Origin: Streptococcus sp. 29896
Lineage (GTDB): Bacteria > Bacillota > Bacilli > Lactobacillales > Streptococcaceae
Assembly: GCF_032594915.1 (NCBI RefSeq)
Contig: NZ_CP118733.1
Coordinates: 1,736,001-1,800,000 of the forward strand
Direction: 5' to 3'
DNA: 64,000 nucleotides
Part shown: piece by piece, positions 44,401-53,440 of the stretch
Position numbering within the stretch: the stretch's first letter is position 1
How the letters are laid out: every line of letters starts with the position of its first letter
Program-made: the position numbers and the translations under genes
Notes under the pieces: model-generated
Seen by the model: the letters and a program-made list of their open reading frames with translations, nothing else
Database searches by the model: none
Told to the model about the DNA's origin: nothing

Positions 44401-47400
44401 ATCCACATAGCGGATGGTCCGGGTCACACTTTCTGTCATCAAGAGGTCTGCGACAGAGTCTGGCCATACTGGGCCGTCTGGATGATTCGGATCAACTGGT
44501 TGACCTGGACGCGGTGGGTTCTCTGGGTCCTCGATCGGTTTCACCACTTCTACCAATTCATAGACGAAGTGTTGGTCATCGGTCGAATCTGGACTGAAGA
44601 GGCCATCCTTGTCGTAGTTGTCCTTGTTGGTCACCACATAACCCGCTTTCTCAAACCCAGCCACCTTGTCACTTGGGTCATAACCGAAGGCATCGCCTGT
44701 CAGACCCTGTAGGGTCACGGTGTCCACAACAACTGCTTGGTCTGGATTGGTCACATTGATAAAGCTGATGCGACCTGCCTGCTTGTCCTTCTCATAGAAG
44801 ATTGGGCTGTCCTGACCTGGGTTGCTTGGCACTGGTGGGAGGTAGTAGCCCTGACTTGGGTCTGCTGGATCCACCGGTGTCAGTGGCACTGGTTGAGATG
44901 GGTTGTCTGGGTTTGGCACAACTGGCGTCAAGCCCGGTACGAACGGAATAACTGGTCGGTCTGTACCTGGAACTGTTGGGTCTGTTGGGTGGTTCGGGTA
45001 GACAACCGGTGGGATTGGATCGAATCCATCTGGTACACGAGGGGTCCATGAACCGAGTGGGCTGTAGATGACAACCTCATCAATGTCTTCTGAATTGTAT
45101 TTGACTGATTTATCCTTGGCAATAGAGCCCAGATGTACTTCTTCCCCATTCGCAGTAGCAGTTGTTGCAATATAGCCCTTAACTACCGGAATCGGGCTAC
45201 CTTCTACCACTGCATCGACAGCTATCCAATCTGAGTAAGTTACTACCTTGCTCACATGATTATAAGTAGCTGTTCGAGTGAATTGAGCTGTTGTTGGAGT
45301 TGGACTAGCTACCAATTCTGTTCCTTGTTGGTCAGTAAATTTCACCCGTCGCGTCACCGTCTCTGTCAAGTCCTCCAAGACTGGGCTAGTTGGATCATTT
45401 GGATCAACTGGCTTGCCGGGTTCATGCGGATCATTTGGCTGGATAGTAGTGAGTTTCGCTCTCAGGATGACATCGAAATTCTGGATATTATTTTCAACAC
45501 TATCGAAGAGACGCTCTTGTGGACTTGCTGCTGTAAACTCATCTGAAACCAATTCATAACCCAATTGTTCGAAGGCACGAATTCGGTCTGTAGTTGTGTA
45601 GGCAATGTCTTGTTCTGGGTGACCTTCTAGGCTATACTTCGCTACTTCAACCGTTGTCGTTCCAGCTTCTAAGCGGTAGGTGATGGTCGCCAACTGCTTG
45701 CCATTTTCTAGGTAGATGACAGTAAGCACCTCATCCGGCGCAAGGGCATCCACGCTAGTTTTTTCCGCCACTCGAACTTGATCAGGTGTAAAGTTTCGAA
45801 TTACTGGCGAATCAACTGCCTTGAATTGATCATCAAGGCTTGTCCATGCCTCGTAGGTCACAACCTTAGTCACCAAGTTTACCTGAGCTTTTCGCGTATA
45901 GTAAAGCGTTTCACTATGGGAAGGTGCAGCTTGACTGCTGTCAGCATAGACATAGTGGATAGTGCGGGTCACAGATTCCTTCAAATCAGAAGCTGTCAAT
46001 CCATCTGGGTAGCTTGGCCCGTTTGGCTTGCTTGGATCAACCGGATCTCCTGGGTTTTTCGGATCTGTCGGAACAATCGTCACAACCGTTTCCTTAAAGC
46101 TTACTCGGAATTCCTGGTCCTGATTGCTATCGGTATCATAGAAGCGACCAGTATCCAAGCTATAACCATCTGTTACAAGTGTGTAGCCTTTATTTTCCAA
46201 CTGGGCAATCGTAGCCTGGGCACTATGTTCAATGCGGGCTTCTGAGTCACCGGTCAATCGAACAGCCGGCACCAAATCTTGCTCTGTTCCATCCAATACA
46301 TAACGAACAATAGCTGTCTGCTCAAGCGCACGGTAGCGAATATCCGTCGGCTGGGTTGGATCTGTTGGAACAGGAGGTAGGTATAGATTGGTTACAGGAT
46401 CTTTTGGTAAATCCTGTCCATCTGGACCTACTGGGATAAAACCTTCATGAACTGGAATGCCCGGAGCTGGAGTTGGATCAGCAGGTTTGGTTGGATCCGT
46501 TGGATGATTTGGATAGGCAATCGGTGGAACTGGATCCTTACCTGGCGGTGGTGTAATGCGCCATTCTGACAAGGACTTGTAAACCACGCGCTCCACGATA
46601 TTGGTTGCCAATGGCAAAATGTCAATCGCTTGTTCTGTAGCTTTCGGCGCAATTGCCTGATCATTGCGGATCGCTTCTGTTGCTACATAGCCTGTTACTA
46701 CTGGTAATGTCCTACCTTCCAAGGTCGTATCGGCATTCTCAGCTACCCAAGGTGTGTAGATCACTTGCTTGGTTACATGGTTGTAAATGCCTGTCCGTTC
46801 ATAACGTACGCTTGTCGTAGCACTGGTTGTACCTGGTGCTACTTGTCCATCAACGGCGTCCAAGTGGTAGGAAACTGTGCGACTAATCTCACTAGTCACG
46901 GCCTCCCACTTCGGTCCATTCGGATTAGAAGCATCTACTGGTGTACCTGGAGTCTGTGGATTGTCAGGAGTCGAACTAGATGTGCGCTGTACCAATTCAA
47001 AGACAAAGTCTTGAGAATTATCTGCGATAGTGTCAAACACGTCATCCTTGCTATAGCCATCACGGTTGGTCACTTGGTAGCCCATTGAACTATAGGCTGC
47101 TTCAAGGGCACTTGTGTCATAGGCAAATGGCTCTGCGGTCTTCCCAACTAGAGGAACTTGGTTCAATTGAACAGGTGCATCTGGCTTGGTCACATCTACA
47201 AAACGAATGCTTCCTAACTGACGATTCTTACGGTAGACAACCCGAATCTCGCTATCAGGAGACAAGGCCTGAACATTCTCCTGAGCTGCAACTTCAGCCT
47301 GGTCTGGCGTATAGCCTGCTTTTTCAGGGGTTGGCACCAAGTCAAATTGATTGTCCACTGATTCCCAAGGACCATACTGAATCGCCTTGGTCACCACGTT

Positions 47401-50400
47401 TAGGGTAGCTGTCCGGGTAAAGACAAGTTCTTCACGAACCGGATCACCAGCCTCCGTACCATCTTCATAGAGGTAGCGAATCACTCGGACCACCGTATCC
47501 TTCAAATCCGATTCCTTCAAACCGTCTGGGTACTGAGGGCCATTTGGATCTGTGCTGACAGGTGTATTTGGCTCTTTAGGTTCATTTGGTCGGATGGTGA
47601 TGATCTGCTCCTTGAAGATAACTTCAAAGCTTTGGTGCTGTAAGCTATCCAGGTCAAATACTGGTGATGGGGCATCTGTAAAACCATCTCGTACTAAGAC
47701 ATAGCCTTTTTGTACCAATTCAGCAATCCGCGCGCTTGTATCGTAGCTAATAGGACTCGCACTTGGACCTGTCACCGTATCTGTCGGTGCAAGAACTGAA
47801 CCATTTTCCAACTTGTAAGAAATGCTTGCTTGTTGCGTATCTGCTGTATAGACCACAAGCTCTGTGATGGACTCGCTCAAAGATGTAACGGTGCGGTCCT
47901 GAGTCGTTGAAGCAACAAGAACTGCTTGTCCATTTTCAAAGGCGCTCGTCGCAGTATAGCCTGCCAAGACAGGTAGTACTCGGCCTTCCAAGACCGTATC
48001 TGCCTGGTCTGCTACCCAGTCTGTATAGGTTACTTGCTTGCTCACAAAATTATAAGAGCCCGTGCGTTTGAAGGTGACGCTAGTTTCTTGAGTCGGTGCA
48101 GCTTCCCTGCCATCCTGACTATCATACTTGTAGGAAACTGTTCGTGTGATAGTCTTCACCACAGCTTCCCAACGTGGACCAGCTGGATTGTTCGGATCGA
48201 CTGGGTCACCTGGGTTTTGCGGTTTATCTGGCACAGACTCAACGACCTTTTCTTTGAAGACAATGTCCCAATTCTGGTCTCTGTCAAGTTGATTGTCAAA
48301 GGTCTTGTCAGACTCAGCAGCGAAATCATTTCTCACTAAAACATAACCACGTTGTTCCAAGTCAGCAATGCGGGCGCTTGGATCGTAGCTAATCGGGCTA
48401 CCAGAGTGGCCAGTTTGACTATCTTTGGCTAATTCTGTGCCTGACTCTGTCTTAAAGGTAATGGTTGCTAGTTGTTTCTCATTTTCACGATAGATGACTG
48501 TGATAGACCGGTCATCAGCTGTAGCTGCAACCCCTGTCTCTTGCAAAACTTCTTGGAGGCTAGCAGTGTAGTTGGTCAAGCTAGGCGAAGTCACAGCTGG
48601 GAAGTCCGCATCTGTGCTTGTCCACTCAGAGTAAGAAATATCTCCAGTCAACGGGTTGGCAGTTGCTGTGCGGGTAAAGTGTAAGGTCTTCTCAGAAGGC
48701 TCAAAAGCTTGACTACCGTTAGCATACACATAGCGAATGGTACGCGTCACTGTTTCTGTTAACTGATCTTCTGGAATCTCAATGACCGTTGGAGTGTAGA
48801 GAGTCGTCGCACTTGTTCCATTAACATCCGAAATCTTAACAGTCACAGGACTTGCCTGTCCTACGAAGTTTTGATCAGGGGTGAATGTAATGGTACCATC
48901 ATCCATCAAGCGATACTCACCTTGGTTTTCCACACGAACCGTTCGAACATCTTGACCACCTGCATCGACCAGAGTCAAGCTGGCCTTGTTCAAGTCCACT
49001 ACTTCCTTCACAGGATCGTAGTTGCGATCACCGTCTAAATCCACCTGACCTGGTGTAAAGAAGTCTGGACTAGAGGTCTGTACATCCCCTTTCAAGCCAT
49101 AAGTCGCCTGTGGACGACCAACTGGGCGTGTCTCCACCACAATCGCGGTATAGGTTGTTGTGGCGAGACTACCATTGCTGTCTGTCATTTGCACCTTGAC
49201 AGCTGTTGCTGGACCAATAAAGGTAGCTAATGGCACAAAGGTGATGCTACCATCACTTTCCAGACGATAGGTGCCCTGACCTGCTAGCACAAGTTCTGTT
49301 ACAGGGGCATTTTGTTCATTGAGCAGGGTCAAGCTAGAGCCAATCAAATCTGCAACACCAGATGGAGCTGTAGGAGATTTGGCAAAATGAACACGACCTG
49401 ACTGTGTTTTCCCTTGCAGACCAACCGTTGTCGCAGGTTCTGCAATCGGTAAAACTGGCATGATGCTTGGGGTGTAAGTTGTTCTGGCTTCTGCACCATT
49501 TGCATCTCGAGCAATCACTTCCGCAGATAACAATTCACCAACAAAGCGTTTCCCAGCGTCATTTGGCGTGTAGGTAACCATACCTGTTTTGCCGTCGATG
49601 GAGTAGGTTCCCACGACAGTCTCAACACCTGCCACTCGTGCATAGGCATTGGTTGACTCCACTTCTTGGTTGGACTTATCAATCAGTTTTATTGGATATT
49701 TTGGTTGTGCATCGCCTGCAAGAGTTTGGCCTGAAGCATCGACAGTATTTCCCATCGGAACTGCTTGAGAACCGGATACAAACTCAGGACGACCTGTCTG
49801 CACTTCACCTTGCATCTTAACAGAGATGGCAGGCGTACCTGTCGGAGCAATGGCAACAACATGCGGAATGTAACGACCATCCATTGTCGAAATCTGCTCG
49901 GAAGTATTTTCTAAACCATTGTCAATAGTGGCAGCAGTCCAACCTGTCGTATATGGTTGACCATTGCTATCCAATACCGTCGCTGTCCGGCGGACGCTGA
50001 TCCCTTTTGCTTGATTGACCTTGCGGCCATCTGCATACTCTGTGATAAATCCTGGATCCGGCACAAAGGTAACTCGTACATCCTTACCGACAGCCTCGAC
50101 CTTATACTTCCCTTCTCCCTGAACATAGAAGAAACCTTGATTATCCAAACGATCACTACCAACTTCTCGGTTGTCAGCATCAACCATCACAGGTGCAATC
50201 GTCGTGTCAATCGTCGCTCGAATGTCTGAGTAAGTTTCGCTACCAAAGGCATAGAAGCGAAGAGTTCCTGTTTGGCTCTGCCCTTGCACATTGCGAGTTT
50301 CAACCTTTTCACTACGTGGTGGGTGCGTCAACTGGATCTGGAAGTCTTCTACCTCACCAGAATAAGCTGGCAAATCAGGTGTCAAGATATCCTGACGATC

Positions 50401-52743
50401 AATGGCAATCCGCAGACGAACTCCCAACTTGTGCAGGTTTTCATCTGAAATCTGCTTGATATTGGAGAATGTCAGGGTATGTGTCCCCTTGTTAGTAATT
50501 GCAAGAACGCCTGAATTTTCATCCTTATCAAACTTGCCGTTGTTGTTAAAGTCAATCCATCCCTGAACATAGGCTGTAGCGTTGGTATTTGGATCTGCTT
50601 CAAATTGTAGGCTGTAGGTGCCATTATTGGAATGATGGAGGGTATAGTTGTTGTTCTTCTGAACATTTTTCCCCATCAATTGGTTAGGACCCTCATCCCA
50701 AGAAGAGATCAATTCATCCTGCACCCAAGAAGCAGCTCCAGGTGGGATAGCTTCTGGAACAAAGTCGATGTCACCTCGAGTGGTTCCTAAATAAGGGTGC
50801 TTGGTTGCATTTGTAATCTGGATAGTATGGGACGGACGACCATAGGAATCTGGCGCATCTCCAAAGTCCGCAACCACAACCCCAATCATGGCAGACTGAC
50901 GACCACGTGAAGCGATATACATACCTACTTCGGTCGCATTCCGTGTAAAGATCAAGGGAGTTGAGTAACTCAAGTTAGTTGTAGTACTTGGCATGCGGTT
51001 GCTGACTGGACCAAATACCTGGGTTCCAATGCCATCGACATAGGTGATTCCTGTCACTCGATCACGAAAAACTTGTTTAGCAGTTGAGATGGAGCCTTTT
51101 TGGATAACTTCACCCTCACTGTTTACAACATCTTCAGTCCCCTTGTTCAAATAAAGAAATCTATTCCAGCGTTCTCGCCAATCTGGGGTGGACATAGTAT
51201 TGTTGGTCCCTTTAATATAATCTAGTCCCCAGTTAACATCTGCATCACCATTTACCTTGTAAGAAGAGGTTGTGGTCGAATTCGACAGTTCTCCTAAGAG
51301 TTCAAAACCTTCACCATTGGTAGTGTAAATTTCAATTTCGTTAACTTTAGCTTCTTCACCGGACATAAAGACGAAGTTGAGAGGAACTTCATTTCCATAA
51401 TAGGTTGCCCTACCACGGAATTTGACTCCAACGTTTCCACCATCTTTGTCAGATTGCAAGGTTACTGCCTTGTTCCCAAAGTTTAATCCCTGTTGTCTTA
51501 CATGAGACCATGTAGGATCCTGTTTTACCGCAATGATATGCGCCTCTGTACCATCCTTAATATTGTGGTTTTTACGATCAGGGTTATAGTACTGCTCCTT
51601 GTCAGTCCCCTTCACTCGCTCATGGTAGATTTCAGTCGCTTCAAAGGGTTTCAGTTCGATAACTTCCAACTCGACCACATAGCCTGGAGCCAATTCCTTT
51701 CGGAAAACAGTCCCGACTTGAAGCGATGGTGCCATCACATTACCACCTACTGCTTGGTTGCGCACTCGCCCAGTATTGAAAATCGTTGTTGGATCCGAGA
51801 AGTCAATCCAGGTAATCTGGTCAAGCAGTTTGTCCTTGTTTCGGTTGAGGAAGTTTTTGTAATGCTCTGTCCCTGTATAGACCGTCACATCTTCACCCTG
51901 AGTGGTGTTTGTCGTCGCACGGAAACCTGTACCTTCTTGAGGAGCAGTCTGTTCCTCCTCCTTCACCACCAAGAAACGGTAAACTGCTGTAGTCTCCTCA
52001 GTTAAAGTCTGAACCTGGTGGTTGGCTTGACCATCCACCAGTCTATAACCTGCAGGTGGTTGAGCGGTCATAGAAAAATCAATTTCCGCACGCTCCTGTG
52101 TCGTCTCCACATAGAGGGCATGCGGTGTTCTTGACACTCGTTTACCAGTATCAGCATTGACATACTCAATACTGTAAACAAGGTGAGCCTTCCGTTTTTC
52201 AGGTTCTGGCTCTGCTTCAGGCACTTCTTCTGCAGCGACCTCTATAGACTCGTCTGCCTTAGCCTCTGTTTCTTCAGCAGGAACAAGCGCTACAGTTTCT
52301 TCTATCTTTCCATCACTTGTTGCAGGAGACTCCGTTTCCGTTGCAGCTCGAGACAGATCTAGACTTGGTAGTACAAGGGTCTCTTCTGATTCTGTACTTT
52401 CTGTACTTGCTTCAGAAGTGATATCGATAGGCGCAAGACTCTCTACAGCCTCCGGGGTTGGGCTGACAGTCTCAGTTGGAAGAGCTGATGCCACTTTTTC
52501 TGCCTCTAAAGGCACCGCAGTCTCGATGACTTCAGCAGTCCCAGCACTTTCAACTTCTACCGTCACAGCTCCTTCTTGAGGCTGAACCTCATCTGCCTTG
52601 GCCAAGGAACCTGTTGCCAAACTCGCCAAGGTAACACCTAGCAAGACACTAGCTGCACCAAAATGGTATTTGCGAATCGAAAAACGCTGTCGTCTACTGA
52701 ACCAACCAAAACGTTTTTTTGAATGTTTCGTCGAACTAGACAT
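38416..52743 (-). CDS. Giant LPXTG adhesin: CshA-like N-terminus and mucin-binding-like repeats
   Basis: The protein has about 4775 residues, among the largest in streptococci. In order: a YSIRK-type signal (RFSIRKYHFGAASVLLG, near 20-37); a variable acidic region to about 290; a CshA-like adhesion region (about 290-620); a GEVED-type domain around DFGDAPDSYG and GEVEDFQI (about 620-810); CshA-type fibril repeats (about 810-1330); diverged MucBP/MubB2-like units with TVTRTIRYVY motifs and proline-rich linkers (1330-2560); seven near-identical 297-residue units (2560-4640); and an LPKTGE sorting signal with hydrophobic tail. It should be anchored to peptidoglycan by sortase A and reach far from the surface. 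The ATG at 52743 is chosen because AGGAG is 7 bases upstream; the ATG at 52749 is too close. No frameshift is seen. Confidence 0.93.
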   Translation of the reverse strand: MSSSTKHSKKRFGWFSRRQRFSIRKYHFGAASVLLGVTLASLATGSLAKADEVQPQEGAVTVEVESAGTAEVIETAVPLEAEKVASALPTETVSPTPEAVESLAPIDITSEASTESTESEETLVLPSLDLSRAATETESPATSDGKIEETVALVPAEETEAKADESIEVAAEEVPEAEPEPEKRKAHLVYSIEYVNADTGKRVSRTPHALYVETTQERAEIDFSMTAQPPAGYRLVDGQANHQVQTLTEETTAVYRFLVVKEEEQTAPQEGTGFRATTNTTQGEDVTVYTGTEHYKNFLNRNKDKLLDQITWIDFSDPTTIFNTGRVRNQAVGGNVMAPSLQVGTVFRKELAPGYVVELEVIELKPFEATEIYHERVKGTDKEQYYNPDRKNHNIKDGTEAHIIAVKQDPTWSHVRQQGLNFGNKAVTLQSDKDGGNVGVKFRGRATYYGNEVPLNFVFMSGEEAKVNEIEIYTTNGEGFELLGELSNSTTTSSYKVNGDADVNWGLDYIKGTNNTMSTPDWRERWNRFLYLNKGTEDVVNSEGEVIQKGSISTAKQVFRDRVTGITYVDGIGTQVFGPVSNRMPSTTTNLSYSTPLIFTRNATEVGMYIASRGRQSAMIGVVVADFGDAPDSYGRPSHTIQITNATKHPYLGTTRGDIDFVPEAIPPGAASWVQDELISSWDEGPNQLMGKNVQKNNNYTLHHSNNGTYSLQFEADPNTNATAYVQGWIDFNNNGKFDKDENSGVLAITNKGTHTLTFSNIKQISDENLHKLGVRLRIAIDRQDILTPDLPAYSGEVEDFQIQLTHPPRSEKVETRNVQGQSQTGTLRFYAFGSETYSDIRATIDTTIAPVMVDADNREVGSDRLDNQGFFYVQGEGKYKVEAVGKDVRVTFVPDPGFITEYADGRKVNQAKGISVRRTATVLDSNGQPYTTGWTAATIDNGLENTSEQISTMDGRYIPHVVAIAPTGTPAISVKMQGEVQTGRPEFVSGSQAVPMGNTVDASGQTLAGDAQPKYPIKLIDKSNQEVESTNAYARVAGVETVVGTYSIDGKTGMVTYTPNDAGKRFVGELLSAEVIARDANGAEARTTYTPSIMPVLPIAEPATTVGLQGKTQSGRVHFAKSPTAPSGVADLIGSSLTLLNEQNAPVTELVLAGQGTYRLESDGSITFVPLATFIGPATAVKVQMTDSNGSLATTTYTAIVVETRPVGRPQATYGLKGDVQTSSPDFFTPGQVDLDGDRNYDPVKEVVDLNKASLTLVDAGGQDVRTVRVENQGEYRLMDDGTITFTPDQNFVGQASPVTVKISDVNGTSATTLYTPTVIEIPEDQLTETVTRTIRYVYANGSQAFEPSEKTLHFTRTATANPLTGDISYSEWTSTDADFPAVTSPSLTNYTASLQEVLQETGVAATADDRSITVIYRENEKQLATITFKTESGTELAKDSQTGHSGSPISYDPSARIADLEQRGYVLVRNDFAAESDKTFDNQLDRDQNWDIVFKEKVVESVPDKPQNPGDPVDPNNPAGPRWEAVVKTITRTVSYKYDSQDGREAAPTQETSVTFKRTGSYNFVSKQVTYTDWVADQADTVLEGRVLPVLAGYTATSAFENGQAVLVASTTQDRTVTSLSESITELVVYTADTQQASISYKLENGSVLAPTDTVTGPSASPISYDTSARIAELVQKGYVLVRDGFTDAPSPVFDLDSLQHQSFEVIFKEQIITIRPNEPKEPNTPVSTDPNGPQYPDGLKESDLKDTVVRVIRYLYEDGTEAGDPVREELVFTRTATLNVVTKAIQYGPWESVDNQFDLVPTPEKAGYTPDQAEVAAQENVQALSPDSEIRVVYRKNRQLGSIRFVDVTKPDAPVQLNQVPLVGKTAEPFAYDTSALEAAYSSMGYQVTNRDGYSKDDVFDTIADNSQDFVFELVQRTSSSTPDNPQTPGTPVDASNPNGPKWEAVTSEISRTVSYHLDAVDGQVAPGTTSATTSVRYERTGIYNHVTKQVIYTPWVAENADTTLEGRTLPVVTGYVATEAIRNDQAIAPKATEQAIDILPLATNIVERVVYKSLSEWRITPPPGKDPVPPIAYPNHPTDPTKPADPTPAPGIPVHEGFIPVGPDGQDLPKDPVTNLYLPPVPTDPTQPTDIRYRALEQTAIVRYVLDGTEQDLVPAVRLTGDSEARIEHSAQATIAQLENKGYTLVTDGYSLDTGRFYDTDSNQDQEFRVSFKETVVTIVPTDPKNPGDPVDPSKPNGPSYPDGLTASDLKESVTRTIHYVYADSSQAAPSHSETLYYTRKAQVNLVTKVVTYEAWTSLDDQFKAVDSPVIRNFTPDQVRVAEKTSVDALAPDEVLTVIYLENGKQLATITYRLEAGTTTVEVAKYSLEGHPEQDIAYTTTDRIRAFEQLGYELVSDEFTAASPQERLFDSVENNIQNFDVILRAKLTTIQPNDPHEPGKPVDPNDPTSPVLEDLTETVTRRVKFTDQQGTELVASPTPTTAQFTRTATYNHVSKVVTYSDWIAVDAVVEGSPIPVVKGYIATTATANGEEVHLGSIAKDKSVKYNSEDIDEVVIYSPLGSWTPRVPDGFDPIPPVVYPNHPTDPTVPGTDRPVIPFVPGLTPVVPNPDNPSQPVPLTPVDPADPSQGYYLPPVPSNPGQDSPIFYEKDKQAGRISFINVTNPDQAVVVDTVTLQGLTGDAFGYDPSDKVAGFEKAGYVVTNKDNYDKDGLFSPDSTDDQHFVYELVEVVKPIEDPENPPRPGQPVDPNHPDGPVWPDSVADLLMTESVTRTIRYVDTTGQEVFEMVTETKSFRRSAEVNLVTGAIHYGDWTANQTLPEVASPLKQGYLADKASVASVEVGPLSSDMTEVVTYSPLGSWTPRVPDGFDPIPPVVYPNHPTDPTVPGTDRPIIPFVPGLTPVVPNPDNPSQPVPLTPVDPADPSQGYYLPPVPSNPGQDSPIFYEKDKQAGRISFINVTNPDQAVVVDTVTLQGLTGDAFGYDPSDKVAGFEKAGYVVTNKDNYDKDGLFSPDSTDDQHFVYELVEVVKPIEDPENPPRPGQPVDPNHPDGPVWPDSVADLLMTESVTRTIRYVDTTGQEVFDTVTETKSFRRSAEVNLVTGAIHYGDWTANQTLPEVASPLKQGYLADKASVSAVEVGPLSSDMTEVVTYSPLGSWTPRVPDGFDPIPPVVYPNHPTDPTVPGTDRPIIPFVPGLTPVVPNPDNPSQPVPLTPVDPADPSQGYYLPPVLSNPGQDSPIFYEKDKQAGRISFINVTNPDQAVVVDTVTLQGLTGDAFGYDPSDKVAAFEKAGYVVTNKDNYDKDGLFSPDSTDDQHFVYELVEVVKPIEDPENPPRPGQPVDPNHPDGPVWPDSVADLLTTETVTRTIRYVDTTGQEVFDTVTETKSFRRSAEVNLVTGAIHYGDWTANQTLPEVASPLKQGYLADKASVSAVEVGPLSSDMTEVVTYSPLGSWTPRVPDGFDPIPPVVYPNHPTDPTVPGTDRPIIPFVPGLTPVVPNPDNPSQPVPLTPVDPADPSQGYYLPPVPSNPGQDSPIFYEKDKQAGRISFINVTNPDQPVVVDTVTLQGLTGDAFGYDPSDKVAAFEKAGYVVTNKDNYDKDGLFSPDSTDDQHFVYELVEVVKPIEDPENPPRPGQPVDPNHPDGPVWPDSVADLLMTESVTRTIRYVDTTGQEVFDTVTETKSFRRSAEVNLVTGAIHYGDWTANQTLPEVASPLKQGYLADKASVSAVEVGPLSSDMTEVVTYSPLGSWTPRVPDGFDPIPPVVYPNHPTDPTVPGTDRPIIPFVPGLTPVVPNPDTPSQPVPLTPVDPADPSQGYYLPPVPSNPGQDSPIFYEKDKQAGRISFINVTNPDQAVVVDTVTLQGLTGDAFGYDPSDKVAGFEKAGYVVTNKDNYDKDGLFSPDSTDDQHFVYELVEVVKPIEDPENPPRPGQPVDPNHPDGPVWPDSVADLLMTESVTRTIRYVDTTGQEVFEMVTETKSFRRSAEVNLVTGAIHYGDWTANQTLPEVASPLKQGYLADKASVASVEVGPLSSDMTEVVTYSPLGSWTPRVPDGFDPIPPVVYPNHPTDPTVPGTDRPIIPFVPGLTPVVPNPDNPSQPVPLTPVDPADPSQGYYLPPVPSNPGQDSPIFYEKDKQAGRISFINVTNPDQPVVVDTVTLQGLTGDAFGYDPSDKVAAFEKAGYVVTNKDNYDKDGLFSPDSTDDQHFVYELVEVVKPIEDPENPPRPGQPVDPNHPDGPVWPDSVADLLMTESVTRTIRYVDTTGQEVFEMVTETKSFRRSAEVNLVTGAIHYGDWTANQTLPEVASPLKQGYLADKASVASVEVGPLSSDMTEVVTYSPLGSWTPRVPDGFDPIPPVVYPNHPTDPTAPGTDRPVIPFVPGLTPVVPNPDNPSQPVPLTPVDPADPSRGYYLPPVPSNPGQDSPIFYEKDKQAGRISFINVTTPDQPVVVDTVTLQGLTGDAFGYDPSDKVAGFEKAGYVVTNKDNYDKDGLFSPDSTDDQHFVYELVEVVKPIEDPENPPRPGQPVDPNHPDGPVWPDSVADLLMTETVTRTIRYVDTTGQEVFEMVTETKSFRRSAEVNLVTGAIHYGDWTANQTLPEVASPLKQGYLADKASVSAVEVGPLSSDMTEVVTYSPLGSWTPRVPDGFDPIPPVVYPNHPTDPTAPGTDRPVIPFVPGLIPFGPDGQPLEFIDPKDPTKGYRLPPMPENPSVDTVIEYIIVPEPKKPATETPVRQLPKTGESQTSLVSAVGVGILLAGLGMSRKGRKDQE
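38826..45062 (-). repeat. Seven tandem 891-bp coding repeats in the giant adhesin
   Basis: Equivalent positions recur every 891 bp (for example 38965, 39856, 40747, 41638, 42529, 43420, 44311). Each unit encodes 297 residues starting LGSWTPRVPDGFDPIPP. The units differ at few positions, such as VPGTDRP versus APGTDRP and NPDQAVV versus NPDQPVV. An eighth, partial unit leads into the wall anchor. Near-identity points to recent amplification or gene conversion. Confidence 0.95.
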
Positions 52744-52806
52744 TTCCATTCTCCTATCTTATATATTAATATATTAGGTTCTACACCAGTTTCCATTAAA
52801 TCATAA

Positions 52807-52835
52807 AAAATACACAAATTCAAGTGGTTTGTCCA
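52807..52835 (-). promoter_or_regulatory. Candidate promoter of the giant adhesin
   Basis: TGGACA (52830-52835), 17-base spacer and TATTTT (52807-52812) on the minus strand, 64 bases before the start codon. Confidence 0.45.
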
Positions 52836-52980
52836 GTTATTAATATGTAAAAAATAGATGAAAAACATACATTCCTTACAAATAGACTTATATTTATTAA
52901 TGCATCTTCAAAGTTAGAAAGATATAAGAAAAATCTGGCAATATATACTTATATTTATAAGAAGAAATGAATAAAATCAC

Positions 52981-52994
52981 AGAAAGCGTTTTCT
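52981..52994 (-). promoter_or_regulatory. cre-like site upstream of the giant adhesin
   Basis: AGAAAGCGTTTTCT is a cre-type palindrome centred on CG. It lies about 240 bases upstream of the adhesin start, next to a TTGACA on the minus strand (about 53004-53009). Catabolite control is suggested, not shown. Confidence 0.5.
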
Positions 52995-53013
52995 TCAAAA
53001 TCTTGTCAAAAAA

Positions 53014-53040
53014 GACAAAAAAATAAGGCTAGATAGCCTT
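53014..53040 (-). terminator. Terminator of the pnp-cysE-cysS-mrnC operon
   Basis: AAGGCTA and TAGCCTT (53025-53040) form a tight stem, followed by ATTTTTTT on the minus strand. It overlaps the mrnC stop codon. Confidence 0.8.
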
Positions 53041-53440
53041 ATTTTGTCATATCAATTGTCTCAATACACCAGCCCACCAGTTCATCCAGGCGTTCCATCT
53101 GCTCGGTCATATGCAAATAGCCCAAAACCGCCTCAAAACCTGTGGACATCCGATAGGTGACCACATCCGCATTCTTGGCCTTGGTGTGGCTATGGCTATT
53201 CCTCCCCCGCTTGTAGATTTCTTCCTCTTTTTCGGTCAATAGCTGAGCTTCTAAGAGGGCAGAAATCAGGCTTGCCTGAGCCTTGGCCGAGACGTATTTG
53301 TTAGCCTCACCGTGCAATTGATTGGGCTTGGTCAGCCCTTTGAAGATCAAGTGCCGTCTGATATACATGGAATAGACAGCATCCCCTTCAAAAGCCAGGG
53401 CAATTCCATTGATGAGATTGACATCTACTGCCTTAGTCAC
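53039..53440 (-). CDS. mrnC: Mini-ribonuclease III
   Basis: This 133-residue RNase III-like catalytic domain lacks a dsRNA-binding domain. NGIALAFEGDAVYSMYIRRHL-type N-terminal segment carries the catalytic acidic residues. MrnC matures 23S rRNA ends in Firmicutes. The start is GTG at 53440, overlapping the cysS stop by 8 bases, with GAGGTGG upstream. Last gene of the operon. Confidence 0.92.
   Translation of the reverse strand: MTKAVDVNLINGIALAFEGDAVYSMYIRRHLIFKGLTKPNQLHGEANKYVSAKAQASLISALLEAQLLTEKEEEIYKRGRNSHSHTKAKNADVVTYRMSTGFEAVLGYLHMTEQMERLDELVGWCIETIDMTK

Noticed and set aside
38965..44712. Series of 133- and 104-codon plus-strand ORFs recurring every 891 bp
   Set aside because: They are antisense shadows of the adhesin repeats. 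They have no ribosome binding sites, have unlikely Trp/Cys-rich composition, and exist only because the coding repeat is conserved.
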